A stretch of 20,675 nt of DNA from an uncultured Oscillospiraceae bacterium (GTDB lineage: Bacteria > Bacillota > Clostridia > Oscillospirales > JAAYXM01), in the NCBI GenBank assembly GCA_934446465.1, contig CAKSEF010000028.1, forward strand, positions 1-20,675, read 5' to 3'. Of this stretch, positions 1 through 7,550 are shown in pieces. The notes under the pieces were generated by a model that saw only the letters and a program-made list of their open reading frames with translations, was not told the DNA's origin and did no database searches. Position 1 is the stretch's first letter. Each line of letters begins with the position of its first letter. The position numbers and the translations under genes are program-made.

Positions 1-309
1 AAAGAAAACGGAATAGTCGGAGGAATAGGCGATAATAAGTACGCACCGAGAAATACGATAACGCGCGAGGATATGATAGTAATCGTATACCGCGCACTGA
101 AAAAACTCGGCTACGAACTTAAAGACGGAGACGTAACGGCGCCCGACTTTGATTCCGTTTCGGACTACGCAAAGGAAGCCGTAAAGGCACTTATGGCAAA
201 CGGTCTTGTAAACGGCAAAAACGGGTATATTGACCCGAAGGCGAATACAACCCGTGCCGAAGTTGCGGTTCTCGTAAAGCGCATTATGGATTACGCAAAA
301 AAAGCATAA
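1..309 (+). CDS. S-layer homology (SLH) domain protein, C-terminal fragment
   Basis: Open reading frame entering from the left edge in frame 1 and ending at TAA 307-309; about 102 residues are visible. They hold most of one SLH repeat (ending in the PRNTITREDM segment, residues ~16-25) followed by a complete one, with the family pattern of aspartate/aromatic start (DFDSVSDYAKEAV), a G-L-V-N-G turn and the closing TTRAEVAVLVKRIM. SLH repeats at a C-terminus normally anchor a secreted protein to secondary cell-wall polymers, so this is probably a cell-surface protein whose enzymatic or structural part lies outside the window. An intrinsic terminator follows 9 nt after the stop. The function of the missing N-terminal part cannot be judged. 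The internal ATG at 73 is not a plausible start because the SLH match begins upstream of it. Confidence 0.88.
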   Translation, partial: KENGIVGGIGDNKYAPRNTITREDMIVIVYRALKKLGYELKDGDVTAPDFDSVSDYAKEAVKALMANGLVNGKNGYIDPKANTTRAEVAVLVKRIMDYAKKA

Positions 310-317
310 GAAAACAG

Positions 318-348
318 AAAACGGGCGATATTTTCGCCCGTTTTATTT
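318..348 (+). terminator. Rho-independent terminator after the SLH gene
   Basis: An 11-bp perfect stem (318-328 with 334-344, GC core CGGGCG/CGCCCG) closes a 5-nt loop and runs into a T-rich tract at 341-348. It lies between the SLH stop codon and the ribosome binding site of the next gene. Confidence 0.85.
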
Positions 349-372
349 CGGAAAATGACTTGGAGGATGGAT

Positions 373-2814
373 ATGAAGACATTTTCGCTGTTGAGCACAG
401 AAAGTCCGATTAAAGGAGAATATTGCTATAAAAGGGCAGGTACAAAGATAAGAATTGCCCCCGATATGGAACGCGAAAAAACAGATGCCGAAGTATACAC
501 CGCGGAAAACGGCAATCTCTGCAACAAACGCGGAATAGCATTTCTCCGCGAAACCGTTCTCGGAACAGGAGTTGATATATGCTTTTCATTTAGAAAAAAC
601 GTATATATTGACAGCGTTGAGCTCTTGGATACCGTCGAGGCAGGAAAAACCGAAGTTCTTACCGAAGAAAACGGGAAGAGAAAGAAAATCGGAGCAGGAG
701 ACGCACGCACATCGGTAAACTACATGTGTGATAACATGATACTCCGCATACACTCAACTAACGAGGATATGAAAATCGGAGGAATAAAAATTCTCGGAGC
801 AGATCTCGAAAACTGTCTTTATCCGATGGCGGTACACAGCAGGTGGGACGGCGGTTCGGCAGATATCTCGGATATCGGCATATCGGCATTGGGTGAGGAT
901 GAGACATTCGCGGCGGGGATACTTGTCCGCGAGCTTGGCAGGAAAATGGGAAAAGAAGCGAAGATTTCCGAAAACGCCCTTATAAAACTGAAAATAAGAG
1001 ATACAATTATTGACGGAAGCGGAAAAGCCGTGCACGGAGTGCGCGAGTGTTTTTCGCTTGACATATCGGAAAACGGAATTGCGATTTCGGGAACCGATAA
1101 ACGCGCGCTTACATATGCGGTACACGCATTTTCGTCATTGATACATAACGGCAGAGTGCCGTGCGGATATGTGTTTGACAGGCCGTACATGGAATTTCGG
1201 GGAATGCACCTCGGAATGCCGTCAAGAAACAACATAAGTTTCTTTAAGAGCTTCATATCGGACTACATGGTGCCTCTCCGCTACAATACGCTGTTTCTTG
1301 AGCTCAACGGAGTGATGAGATTCGATTCGCATCCGGAAATAGCAGAGTGCTGGGCAGATATATGTGAAAAGTACCGCCGCGGCGAAGTCCCGAGACCGCA
1401 CCACTATGATATGCTCGGCAAGGGCGAAATTTTGGAGAAGGCGGACGTTTTAGACCTTGTACGCTATGCCGAGAGCTTCGGCATCGAGGTGATTCCCGAG
1501 ATACAGTCGCTCTCGCACGTACAGTATCTTACGGTGGCGCACCCCGAGATTGCGGAGAAAAACACGATCGATTCCGATGCCGAGATAGCGGGCGGAGACG
1601 ATGAACCTACACCGGACGAATTTTATGACCATTGCTACTGCCCGTCAAACGAAAAAAGCTATGAAATCCTTTTCGACATCGCAGATGAGATACTTGATTT
1701 AATTAAGCCGAAACGCTTTGTCAGCATGGGACATGACGAGGTTTATCTCATAGGAACGTGCGATAAGTGCAGGAAAAAGACGCCTGCGGAGCTTTATGCA
1801 AGCGACGTAAACCGAATTTACGATTATCTGAAAAAGCGCGGACTACGCATGATGATATGGGGAGATATGCTCCACGACTGCCTGAACTATGAGACATATC
1901 CCGCGATAGATATGATACCGAAGGACATAATACTTCTCGATTTTGTCTGGTATTTCAAGACGGGCACAGATATAGAAGACAGACTCCTGTCGCACGGCTT
2001 TGAAGTGATACTCGGAAATATGTATTCGAGCCACTACCCGCGCTTTAAAACACGCGCCGAGAAAAAGGGCATAATCGGTGCGCAGATTTCAACGTGGTGC
2101 GAGATGTCGCTCTCCTGCCATACACAGGCGGGAAAAATGTTTGATACGGCATTTTCCGCAAACATGATGTGGAGCAGGGCCTATTGCGGGGATTTGCGAA
2201 ATACATACACATATGCGCTTGAAAAATACGTTCTCCCCGAGCTTAAGGACAGAATGTACCGCGCCGACGGGGTCGGCGATTATTTCTTCAGCCCCGCGCA
2301 GGGAAAAGAAACCGCAGTAATGTACAACGGCCGCAACAGAGCGATTGATAAGGATTGCGCGTGCGTAAGCGGAGATTGTGCGTGCGATGATTACCCGACC
2401 GAATACACCGCATTAAAGCTTGGAAAGAAAGCCGAAAAGCTTTCGTTTATACACGGAACGGACGGAACTGTCGGAATGCTGAACAACATTGAGTGGAGTA
2501 CGCCGATAGGAAAGTACGTAATAAAGTACTCGGACGGAACGACCGAGAATGTACGGCTTATATACGGCGAAAATACATATTGCAAGGAAAAATATGCGTC
2601 CGTACTGCCGTCATTCTATTATCGCCATGCAGGATACCGTGATATATTCCTTGCCGACCCGATAACGGGAAAAACACCTGAGGGGCGGGATTATACTCTG
2701 TATAAGCTCACATGGAAAAATCCGCATCCGGAAAAGAATATTGCAGAAGTGGTAATGCGCGCCGAAACGGATACTTCGGCGGTTCTTGAATTGTTTGGAA
2801 TAATATGCGAATAA
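373..2814 (+). CDS. Glycoside hydrolase family 20-type beta-N-acetylhexosaminidase, cytoplasmic
   Basis: Protein of 813 residues. ATG 373 is chosen because TGGAGG at 361-366 sits 6 nt before it; the in-frame ATGs at 355 and 367 lie before or directly against that site. No signal peptide is seen, so the enzyme should act in the cytoplasm. Residues ~1-265 are an N-terminal region of beta-sandwich and GH20-type alpha/beta character. The TIM-barrel domain begins near residue 270 (YMEFRGMHLG) and includes a FGIEVIPEIQSLSHVQYL strand and the H-D-E motif at 454-456, where D455-E456 match the Asp-Glu catalytic pair of GH20 substrate-assisted catalysis. The last ~170 residues form an extra C-terminal region preceded by a short cysteine-rich insert (CACVSGDCAC). 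Expected role: removal of terminal GlcNAc/GalNAc or related hexosamines from imported oligosaccharides. Family assignment is firm; exact substrate is unknown. No promoter fits between the upstream terminator and this start. Confidence 0.85.
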   Translation: MKTFSLLSTESPIKGEYCYKRAGTKIRIAPDMEREKTDAEVYTAENGNLCNKRGIAFLRETVLGTGVDICFSFRKNVYIDSVELLDTVEAGKTEVLTEENGKRKKIGAGDARTSVNYMCDNMILRIHSTNEDMKIGGIKILGADLENCLYPMAVHSRWDGGSADISDIGISALGEDETFAAGILVRELGRKMGKEAKISENALIKLKIRDTIIDGSGKAVHGVRECFSLDISENGIAISGTDKRALTYAVHAFSSLIHNGRVPCGYVFDRPYMEFRGMHLGMPSRNNISFFKSFISDYMVPLRYNTLFLELNGVMRFDSHPEIAECWADICEKYRRGEVPRPHHYDMLGKGEILEKADVLDLVRYAESFGIEVIPEIQSLSHVQYLTVAHPEIAEKNTIDSDAEIAGGDDEPTPDEFYDHCYCPSNEKSYEILFDIADEILDLIKPKRFVSMGHDEVYLIGTCDKCRKKTPAELYASDVNRIYDYLKKRGLRMMIWGDMLHDCLNYETYPAIDMIPKDIILLDFVWYFKTGTDIEDRLLSHGFEVILGNMYSSHYPRFKTRAEKKGIIGAQISTWCEMSLSCHTQAGKMFDTAFSANMMWSRAYCGDLRNTYTYALEKYVLPELKDRMYRADGVGDYFFSPAQGKETAVMYNGRNRAIDKDCACVSGDCACDDYPTEYTALKLGKKAEKLSFIHGTDGTVGMLNNIEWSTPIGKYVIKYSDGTTENVRLIYGENTYCKEKYASVLPSFYYRHAGYRDIFLADPITGKTPEGRDYTLYKLTWKNPHPEKNIAEVVMRAETDTSAVLELFGIICE

Positions 2815-2853
2815 AAAAATGCCGAAGCAAATTTCTTTGCTTCGGCATTTTTT
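2814..2853. terminator. Bidirectional terminator between convergent genes
   Basis: A perfect 18-bp stem (2814-2831 with 2836-2853) with a TTTC loop, GC-rich centre GCCGAAGC, an A-run on the left and a T-run on the right. It can end the GH20 transcript on the plus strand and the ATP-grasp operon on the minus strand; the minus-strand stop codon at 2852-2854 overlaps its edge. Confidence 0.92.
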
Positions 2854-3649
2854 ACAGGCTTTTTTCTATATAGTCGAGATATTCCGATACTATGTCGATG
2901 TTTTTGTGGGTCGCATAGAGCATCCGCGAGCCGACCGTATCTTCAATCTCGTTTATTACGGGGTGTCCGTTGTAGTACATTATATCTATGCCGACAAGAC
3001 CAAACTCAAAAAGTTCGCACACGGAATAGATGAGCTTTTTCTCCTCATCGGTCAATTCTCTTTTACACACATCACCGCCGAGTGAAAAATTAGAGCGGAA
3101 GTCTCCCCTGCCGCGGCGCATAACGGCCGCGACTATCTTTTTGCCTATCACATACACGCGTGTGTCGGAGGAGTCCTCCGCGAGGCGCTGAATCACATAT
3201 CCGCTCCTCATAGACCCTGCAAGAGAGATGTATTCGGCTTCGTTTTTTGCGAGAACGACCCCGCTGCCGCCGTGGCCGCCGCACGGCTTCAGCACGCACG
3301 GAATAAACGGCGCGGGCGGAGCGCTTTCGCCTGCCTCTGCGCTTATCCACGGTATAACGGGAATGTTATTTGTGCTCAGATAGGCATACGTCTTTGACTT
3401 GTCGTTGCAGATTTCCGAGACCTTCAAGTTGTTAAAAACGGGGACGCCCCGCGATTCAAGAAGCGCGGTAATGTCGGGCCGCATTGCCCGAACCACCGCA
3501 AAATCGGGGTTGTCCTTCCGCGAGCGTATATCATCGCACATAACAAGGGAGAATGAAATGTTTCGGCATAATCCCTCACTTTTATACATATCTATGTATT
3601 CGCGGTTTCTCTCCGCGCCGTCAGGCTCATATACAATCCATGCGTTCAT
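2852..3649 (-). CDS. ATP-grasp ligase, RimK-like, second paralogue
   Basis: Protein of 265 residues. The ATG at 3649-3647 overlaps the previous gene's TGA by 4 nt (ATGA), so translation is probably coupled. It is a short ATP-grasp fold: N-terminal alpha/beta part (1-~95), ATP-binding lysine K121, flexible glycine loop GGHGGSG (124-130), RGDFRSNFSLGG (180-191), and the metal-binding strand GIDI (D222) then NEIEDTVGSRMLY (E234). The asparagine expected two residues after the metal-ligand glutamate is glutamate E236 here, whereas the upstream paralogue has Asn. Enzymes of this fold join an acyl-phosphate to an amine (amino-acid, peptide or protein-tail ligation). Substrates cannot be deduced. 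The missing Asn could mean altered metal binding or a specialised clade. It is the last gene of the transporter operon. Confidence 0.8.
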   Translation of the reverse strand: MNAWIVYEPDGAERNREYIDMYKSEGLCRNISFSLVMCDDIRSRKDNPDFAVVRAMRPDITALLESRGVPVFNNLKVSEICNDKSKTYAYLSTNNIPVIPWISAEAGESAPPAPFIPCVLKPCGGHGGSGVVLAKNEAEYISLAGSMRSGYVIQRLAEDSSDTRVYVIGKKIVAAVMRRGRGDFRSNFSLGGDVCKRELTDEEKKLIYSVCELFEFGLVGIDIMYYNGHPVINEIEDTVGSRMLYATHKNIDIVSEYLDYIEKSL

Positions 3650-4518
3650 GACCGCCCACGAACCTTTCCCGCAATATGTTCCATTATGAAGTCGGCAAGG
3701 TTTATGCCCGTTGCATCGTATGTGCTTTTGAAATGGGCGTTTGAATTGACCTCACACAACAGAGGACCGTCATTTCCGAAGAGTATGTCGACCCCGCCGA
3801 AATCAAGCCCCAATTTTTCGCAGGCGGACAGTGCAAGAGCACACTCCGCATCTGTCGGGGAGTAGGGGAGCATAGTTCCGCCGAGCGTGATATTTGAACG
3901 GAAATCTCCGTTTTCATTCATGCGCAGCATTGCCGCGCATATCCTGCCGCCTACAACGTTTATGCGGATATCACGGCCGAAGCTCTCCGACACGAGCTTC
4001 TGGAATATGAGCGGAACGCGTTCGTGTGATTTTGTAATCCTCTCAAGTTCCTCCATGTTGTTTGCAAGATATACCTGTGCGCCGAAAGAACCGAAGCATT
4101 CCTTTACGACAATGGGAAACGAGAGATATTCGGCGGTTCTTTTGAGAAAATCTGTATTTGTATAGCCGATATTCGGGAAAGTCATCGGAGCAACAACCGT
4201 TTTCGGAAACGGGAGCGAGGAAAGCGCATAGTGCATTTTTGCCTTGTCGTCGCAGAGCGCTATTGAACGGGACGAGTTAAACACCGGGATTTCCATACGC
4301 TCGAAAGCCTGCGCCAAAAAAACGTCCTTGTCCCAAAAGAGAACAAAGTCAGGACGGAAGGGGAGCATAAGCGGAGAGTCCGTGCTGTTTTGGAAATCGG
4401 AGTTTCTGAACAGGAGAAGCTCAATGCCCAAAACTCCCGCCGCTTCGCGCAGACGGGAGTATATGTCGTTAAACTTCTCGGATTCCAGAAAACCGTTGAT
4501 TATCAGAAAACCTTTCAT
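3646..4518 (-). CDS. ATP-grasp ligase, RimK/LysX-like, first paralogue
   Basis: Protein of 290 residues. The frame stays open 54 nt further upstream, but ATG 4518-4516 is preferred: it overlaps the transporter stop as ATGA, and the sequence from there (MKGFLIINGF) looks like a proper domain start. Visible ATP-grasp features are the nucleotide lysine K139, glycine-rich loop GSFGAQ (143-148), GDFRSNITLGG (204-214, close to the RimK GDFRSN element), GGVDI (D244 metal ligand) and CEVNSNAHF with E256 and N258 completing the metal site. All expected catalytic positions are present, so it should be active. RimK-type relatives add glutamate to protein tails, and LysX/ArgX-type relatives modify carrier proteins, but no partner or carrier is encoded nearby, so the substrate is open. 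It shares clear similarity with the downstream paralogue (DDKAK/NDKSK, GDFRSN), suggesting an old duplication. Confidence 0.83.
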   Translation of the reverse strand: MKGFLIINGFLESEKFNDIYSRLREAAGVLGIELLLFRNSDFQNSTDSPLMLPFRPDFVLFWDKDVFLAQAFERMEIPVFNSSRSIALCDDKAKMHYALSSLPFPKTVVAPMTFPNIGYTNTDFLKRTAEYLSFPIVVKECFGSFGAQVYLANNMEELERITKSHERVPLIFQKLVSESFGRDIRINVVGGRICAAMLRMNENGDFRSNITLGGTMLPYSPTDAECALALSACEKLGLDFGGVDILFGNDGPLLCEVNSNAHFKSTYDATGINLADFIMEHIAGKVRGRS

Positions 4519-5786
4519 ACGTTCACGCCCCAAACAAGCCAGATTATAACATATCCGGCAATAACGGCGCAAAGCGTAAAGGGAATGCCTATACGCATGA
4601 AATCGCTCGTTTTCGGCTCATAGCCATCGCTTCGGAGTATGCCTATTGCCGTTATATTCGCGGAAGCGCCGATGGGAGTAAGGTTTCCGCCGAGCGTTGC
4701 GCCCGTGAGAAGGCCGAAGTAGAGGAGATACGGCTCAATTCCGAGCTGAGAGGCTATCCCTGCAACGACGGGGAGCATTGTAGCAACATACGGAATGTTG
4801 TCGATGAAAGCGGAAAAAATTACGGATGCCCAAACTACAAGCGAATAGATGAGGAAAACATTGTCTCCGCTTATCTTAAGAAAGAGTTTGCTTATCTCGT
4901 CTATTACACCGGCCTCGCTGATTCCCGCGATTACGACGAAAAGCCCGGCGAGAAGCCCAAGTGTAAAGAAGTCGATTTCCTTGAAAACGCCCTTAGCGAC
5001 GGATGCGTTTCCGCGCAGGAGCTCACGCGCAACCCCGATTACTAAAAGCGCCATGCAGATATAACCGTTCGTATTTGCCGGTTTGTTTTCTATAAACGAT
5101 GCGCAAATCAAAAGCACAATAGTTCCGAGAAGGAGAAATGTGGGAAAAAAGTCGGTTACCTTTGTGCGCTCCATCGCCTTTATCGGCTGTGTGTCCTTCC
5201 TGAAAAGCCACATGAGAACGAATGCACTGGCTGCGGCGCCTGCCTCAACGGCCCAGAAAATGCCGGGTTTTCCGTGAAAAACAAAGAAGTCCCAGAAGCT
5301 CATGTTTGCATGACCGCCGAGGAGGATGCTTGTTGTGTCTCCTACAAGGGTTGCGGCGCCTTGAAGATTGGACGAAACGGCTATCGCAATAATCATGGAA
5401 ACGGGGGAAATTCTCAGCTTCTTCGATATGCCGAGCGCTACGGGCGCAATCATGAGAACGGTTGCAACATTATCGACAAATGCCGATATGAATCCCGCAA
5501 AGAGCGAGAGCCAAATGGTCGCCCACTTTACATTCGGTGTTTTTTCTATTATGAGGTCTGCAAGGAGCGACGGCATTTTCGACTCGATAAAGAGGTAAAC
5601 TATGCCCATAGTTCCCGCAATCATCATAAGAACGTTCCAGTCAATGGAGCCGAAAACCTTGTCGGCAGGGAGTATTCCGAGTATTACGAATAATGCGGCG
5701 GACGCTATTGCAATGAATGGGCGGAGCTTCGGCAGCAACAAAAGAAGGACATATGTTGCCGCGAAGATGCAGAGTGCCGTAACCAT
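4515..5786 (-). CDS. ArsB/NhaD-type ion transporter (ion transporter superfamily)
   Basis: Hydrophobic protein of 423 residues with about 11-12 predicted membrane segments arranged as two related halves. The motifs SAFVDNVATVLMIAPV in the first half and SAFIDNIPYVATMLPV in the second, each followed by a helix hairpin with polar breaks (LVGDTTSILLGGHANM; TGATLGGNLTPIGASANI), are typical of the ArsB/NhaD/SLC13-like superfamily, whose members move arsenite, Na+/H+ or dicarboxylates. Without ars genes or carbon-use genes nearby the cargo cannot be assigned. GGAG 8 nt before ATG 5786 supports the start. It heads an operon of three minus-strand genes, with both ATP-grasp genes following by 4-nt overlaps, so the cargo may be a substrate or product of those ligases (inference). 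Confidence 0.82.
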   Translation of the reverse strand: MVTALCIFAATYVLLLLLPKLRPFIAIASAALFVILGILPADKVFGSIDWNVLMMIAGTMGIVYLFIESKMPSLLADLIIEKTPNVKWATIWLSLFAGFISAFVDNVATVLMIAPVALGISKKLRISPVSMIIAIAVSSNLQGAATLVGDTTSILLGGHANMSFWDFFVFHGKPGIFWAVEAGAAASAFVLMWLFRKDTQPIKAMERTKVTDFFPTFLLLGTIVLLICASFIENKPANTNGYICMALLVIGVARELLRGNASVAKGVFKEIDFFTLGLLAGLFVVIAGISEAGVIDEISKLFLKISGDNVFLIYSLVVWASVIFSAFIDNIPYVATMLPVVAGIASQLGIEPYLLYFGLLTGATLGGNLTPIGASANITAIGILRSDGYEPKTSDFMRIGIPFTLCAVIAGYVIIWLVWGVNV

Positions 5787-5820
5787 TTACATTTCTCCTT
5801 TAATTTCCAAATCAATATGT

Positions 5821-5849
5821 ATTATAGCACAAGGTATGAAGGTTGTCTA
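5821..5849 (-). promoter_or_regulatory. Sigma-A promoter of the transporter/ATP-grasp operon
   Basis: On the minus strand: -35 TAGACA (5849-5844), 17-nt spacer, -10 TATAAT (5826-5821). The expected start of transcription near 5814 leaves a leader of about 28 nt before the transporter ATG, with a GGAG ribosome site inside. Confidence 0.75.
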
Positions 5850-5930
5850 TTAAAAAGAACACACAAAAGTGATAAAAATATAACGTCAAATATTTAACAA
5901 TGAAATAATGGGATTTTTTGTGAAAAACGG

Positions 5931-5959
5931 TTGAAAAAGGTATGAAAATATGGCATAAT
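5931..5959 (+). promoter_or_regulatory. Sigma-A promoter of the SDR gene
   Basis: -35 TTGAAA (5931-5936), 17-nt spacer, -10 CATAAT (5954-5959). Transcription would begin near 5966, giving a ~35-nt leader with AGGAGG just before the start codon. The 80 bases between this and the divergent promoter are AT-rich and show nothing else I can name. Confidence 0.75.
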
Positions 5960-6000
5960 TATTGGCGGACATATCTTGAATTTTAGGAGGATGTTACACA

Positions 6001-6852
6001 ATGAATTTACCCTTTAATATTGACCTTAAAAACAAGGTTGCAGTAGTTACGGGCGGCGGCGGAGTGCTGTGCGCAATGTTTGCAAAGGTCCTCTCAAAGT
6101 GCGGTGCAAAGGTTGCAATACTTGACCTTCGCGAGGATGCCGCAAAGGCAGTTGCCGATGAAATCAATGCCGAGGGCGGATGCGCTATCGGAGTGGCGGC
6201 AAACGTGCTTGAGCCTGAGAGCCTTGCCGCGGCAAGAGAAATTGTCAACCGCGAGCTCGGAACATGCGATATTCTTCTCAACGGCGCGGGCGGCAACAAC
6301 CCCCGCGGAACCACAACGAAGGATTATCTCTTTAAGGAAGATATAGATAATAAGGATGTCGCCACATTCTTTGACCTTGACCCCAAGGGCGTTGAGTTTG
6401 TCTTTAACCTCAACTTTATCGGAACGCTTCTTCCCACACAGGCATTTTCAAAAGATATGCTGGATAAGAAGGACGCGGTTATCATTAACATCTCTTCAAT
6501 GAACGCATTCTGCCCGCTTACGAGAATCCCCGCATACAGCGGTGCAAAGGCGGCTATTTCAAACTTTACGCAGTGGCTCGCGGTTCATATGTCCCGCGTG
6601 GGTATCCGCGTAAATGCTATCGCTCCCGGATTCTTCATTACAAATCAGAACAGAGCGATGCTTATAAAAGAAGACGGTTCGTTCTCCGAACGCGCAGAAA
6701 AAATAGTATCACAGACTCCGATGTCGAGATTCGGCGATCCCGAAGAGCTTATCGGAACGCTCCTCTGGCTTGTGGATAAAAACGCATCCGGATTTGTAAA
6801 CGGCGTTGTTGTTCCGGTAGACGGCGGATTTGCCGCATATTCGGGAGTCTAA
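6001..6852 (+). CDS. SDR-family oxidoreductase, probable D-mannonate oxidoreductase (fructuronate reductase)
   Basis: Protein of 283 residues starting 10 nt after a strong AGGAGG. Classical short-chain dehydrogenase features: dinucleotide loop TGGGGVLCA (17-25), D42 at the end of the second strand (suggesting NAD(H) preference), NGAGG (94-98), catalytic S166, Y179 and K183 (YSGAK), and the PVDGGF C-terminal element (272-277). The long NPRGTTTKDY insertion after NGAGGN and the S-S-M-N-A-F/P-L-T-R-I-P-A-Y block are hallmarks of the SDR clade annotated as D-mannonate oxidoreductase, which interconverts D-fructuronate and D-mannonate in hexuronate catabolism. No mannonate dehydratase, uronate isomerase or regulator is adjacent; the gene is a single-gene unit with its own promoter and terminator. 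Another sugar-acid substrate is possible. Confidence 0.82.
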   Translation: MNLPFNIDLKNKVAVVTGGGGVLCAMFAKVLSKCGAKVAILDLREDAAKAVADEINAEGGCAIGVAANVLEPESLAAAREIVNRELGTCDILLNGAGGNNPRGTTTKDYLFKEDIDNKDVATFFDLDPKGVEFVFNLNFIGTLLPTQAFSKDMLDKKDAVIINISSMNAFCPLTRIPAYSGAKAAISNFTQWLAVHMSRVGIRVNAIAPGFFITNQNRAMLIKEDGSFSERAEKIVSQTPMSRFGDPEELIGTLLWLVDKNASGFVNGVVVPVDGGFAAYSGV

Positions 6853-6902
6853 AAAAAACAGTCCGCGGCGCTTTTTCTACCGCGAACCCAGATTCTGAGT
6901 GA

Positions 6903-6941
6903 AAAAGCCCGCGGCAGTAATCTGCTGCGGGCTTTTGCCTT
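6903..6941. terminator. Bidirectional terminator between the SDR gene and mrnC
   Basis: A 15-bp stem (6903-6917 with 6922-6936; one G-T wobble) with loop TAAT, flanked by A-run on the left and T-runs on the right (6933-6936, 6940-6944). It serves the SDR gene on the plus strand and mrnC, whose stop is at 6943-6945, on the minus strand. Confidence 0.85.
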
Positions 6942-6942
6942 T

Positions 6943-7344
6943 TTACTCGGATATTGTGATTGCAAACAGTTCATTGAGCCTGTCGTATCGGCCCTTTAGG
7001 TATGTATACCCGAAAAGAGCTTCAAGTGCTGTGGCAACGTGATATGTTTCCGGGGATGCGCTTTTCGGGATTGTTTTAACCTTTGCATTTCTGCCGCGCA
7101 TAAATACATCATGCTCATCCTCGGTAAGTACGGGAATGAGCTTCCTTGCAGCCGTTTCCTGAGCCGAAGCGGATACGGAAAGAACAGTTTCGCGGTGAAG
7201 CTCGCGCGCCCGTCTTAACCCCGATTTGCAAAGGTGCGCGCGAACCATAAGCTCGAACACGGCGTCTCCTATATGGGCAAGAGCAAGCATACTCATTTCA
7301 TGCAATTCATTATCATCAAGTGTTTCGTGAAAAAAATCTCTCAT
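6943..7344 (-). CDS. mrnC: Mini-ribonuclease III
   Basis: Protein of 133 residues, the usual length of Mini-III, which has only the RNase III catalytic domain and lacks the double-stranded RNA-binding domain. Diagnostic segments are LALAHIGDAVFE (20-31, with D27 and E31), FMRGRNAKVK (81-90), and YHVATALEALFGYTYL (101-116, with E108). In Bacillus subtilis Mini-III acts as a dimer that trims both ends of 23S rRNA precursor. GGAGG sits 5 nt before ATG 7344. In many Bacillota mrnC lies beside cysS and a 23S rRNA methyltransferase gene; here it stands alone with its own promoter and shared terminator. Confidence 0.93.
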   Translation of the reverse strand: MRDFFHETLDDNELHEMSMLALAHIGDAVFELMVRAHLCKSGLRRARELHRETVLSVSASAQETAARKLIPVLTEDEHDVFMRGRNAKVKTIPKSASPETYHVATALEALFGYTYLKGRYDRLNELFAITISE

Positions 7345-7376
7345 ATTTCCTCCGAATTTCGATTTGTTACTCGAAT

Positions 7377-7405
7377 ATTGTATGTCAGAATATAAAAAAA
7401 GTCAA
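7377..7405 (-). promoter_or_regulatory. Sigma-A promoter of mrnC
   Basis: Minus strand: -35 TTGACT (7405-7400), 17-nt spacer, -10 TACAAT (7382-7377). Start of transcription expected near 7370, about 26 nt before the ATG. A second, weaker TATAAT on the same strand at 7421-7416 lacks a good -35. Confidence 0.72.
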
Positions 7406-7468
7406 ATGTCATAATATTATAGAGTAAACATCGTTTTTGCTTAATATGAAGTTTTTCGCAAAAAGAGG

Positions 7469-7496
7469 TTGACTTTACGACGCAGTGTGATATAAT
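7469..7496 (+). promoter_or_regulatory. Sigma-A promoter of the V-type ATPase operon
   Basis: -35 TTGACT (7469-7474), 16-nt spacer, -10 TATAAT (7491-7496) preceded by TG one base away (TGATATAAT), an extended -10. Expected start near 7503, leaving a ~48-nt leader before the first ATPase gene. An inverted repeat (TTTTTGC 7434-7440 / GCAAAAA 7458-7464) lies directly upstream of the -35. Confidence 0.85.
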
Positions 7497-7550
7497 TTAT
7501 TGATGACTTTGTTAAAATAGTAACAATCTTAAATTGAAGGCGGTGAAAAC

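Noticed and set aside
4519..4572. 18-codon N-terminal extension of the first ATP-grasp gene
   Set aside because: It overlaps the transporter gene, has no ribosome site, and the ATGA overlap start fits the family better.
5850..5930. AT-rich divergent intergenic stretch as a riboswitch or small RNA
   Set aside because: It lies upstream of both promoters and shows no stable stems or known motif.
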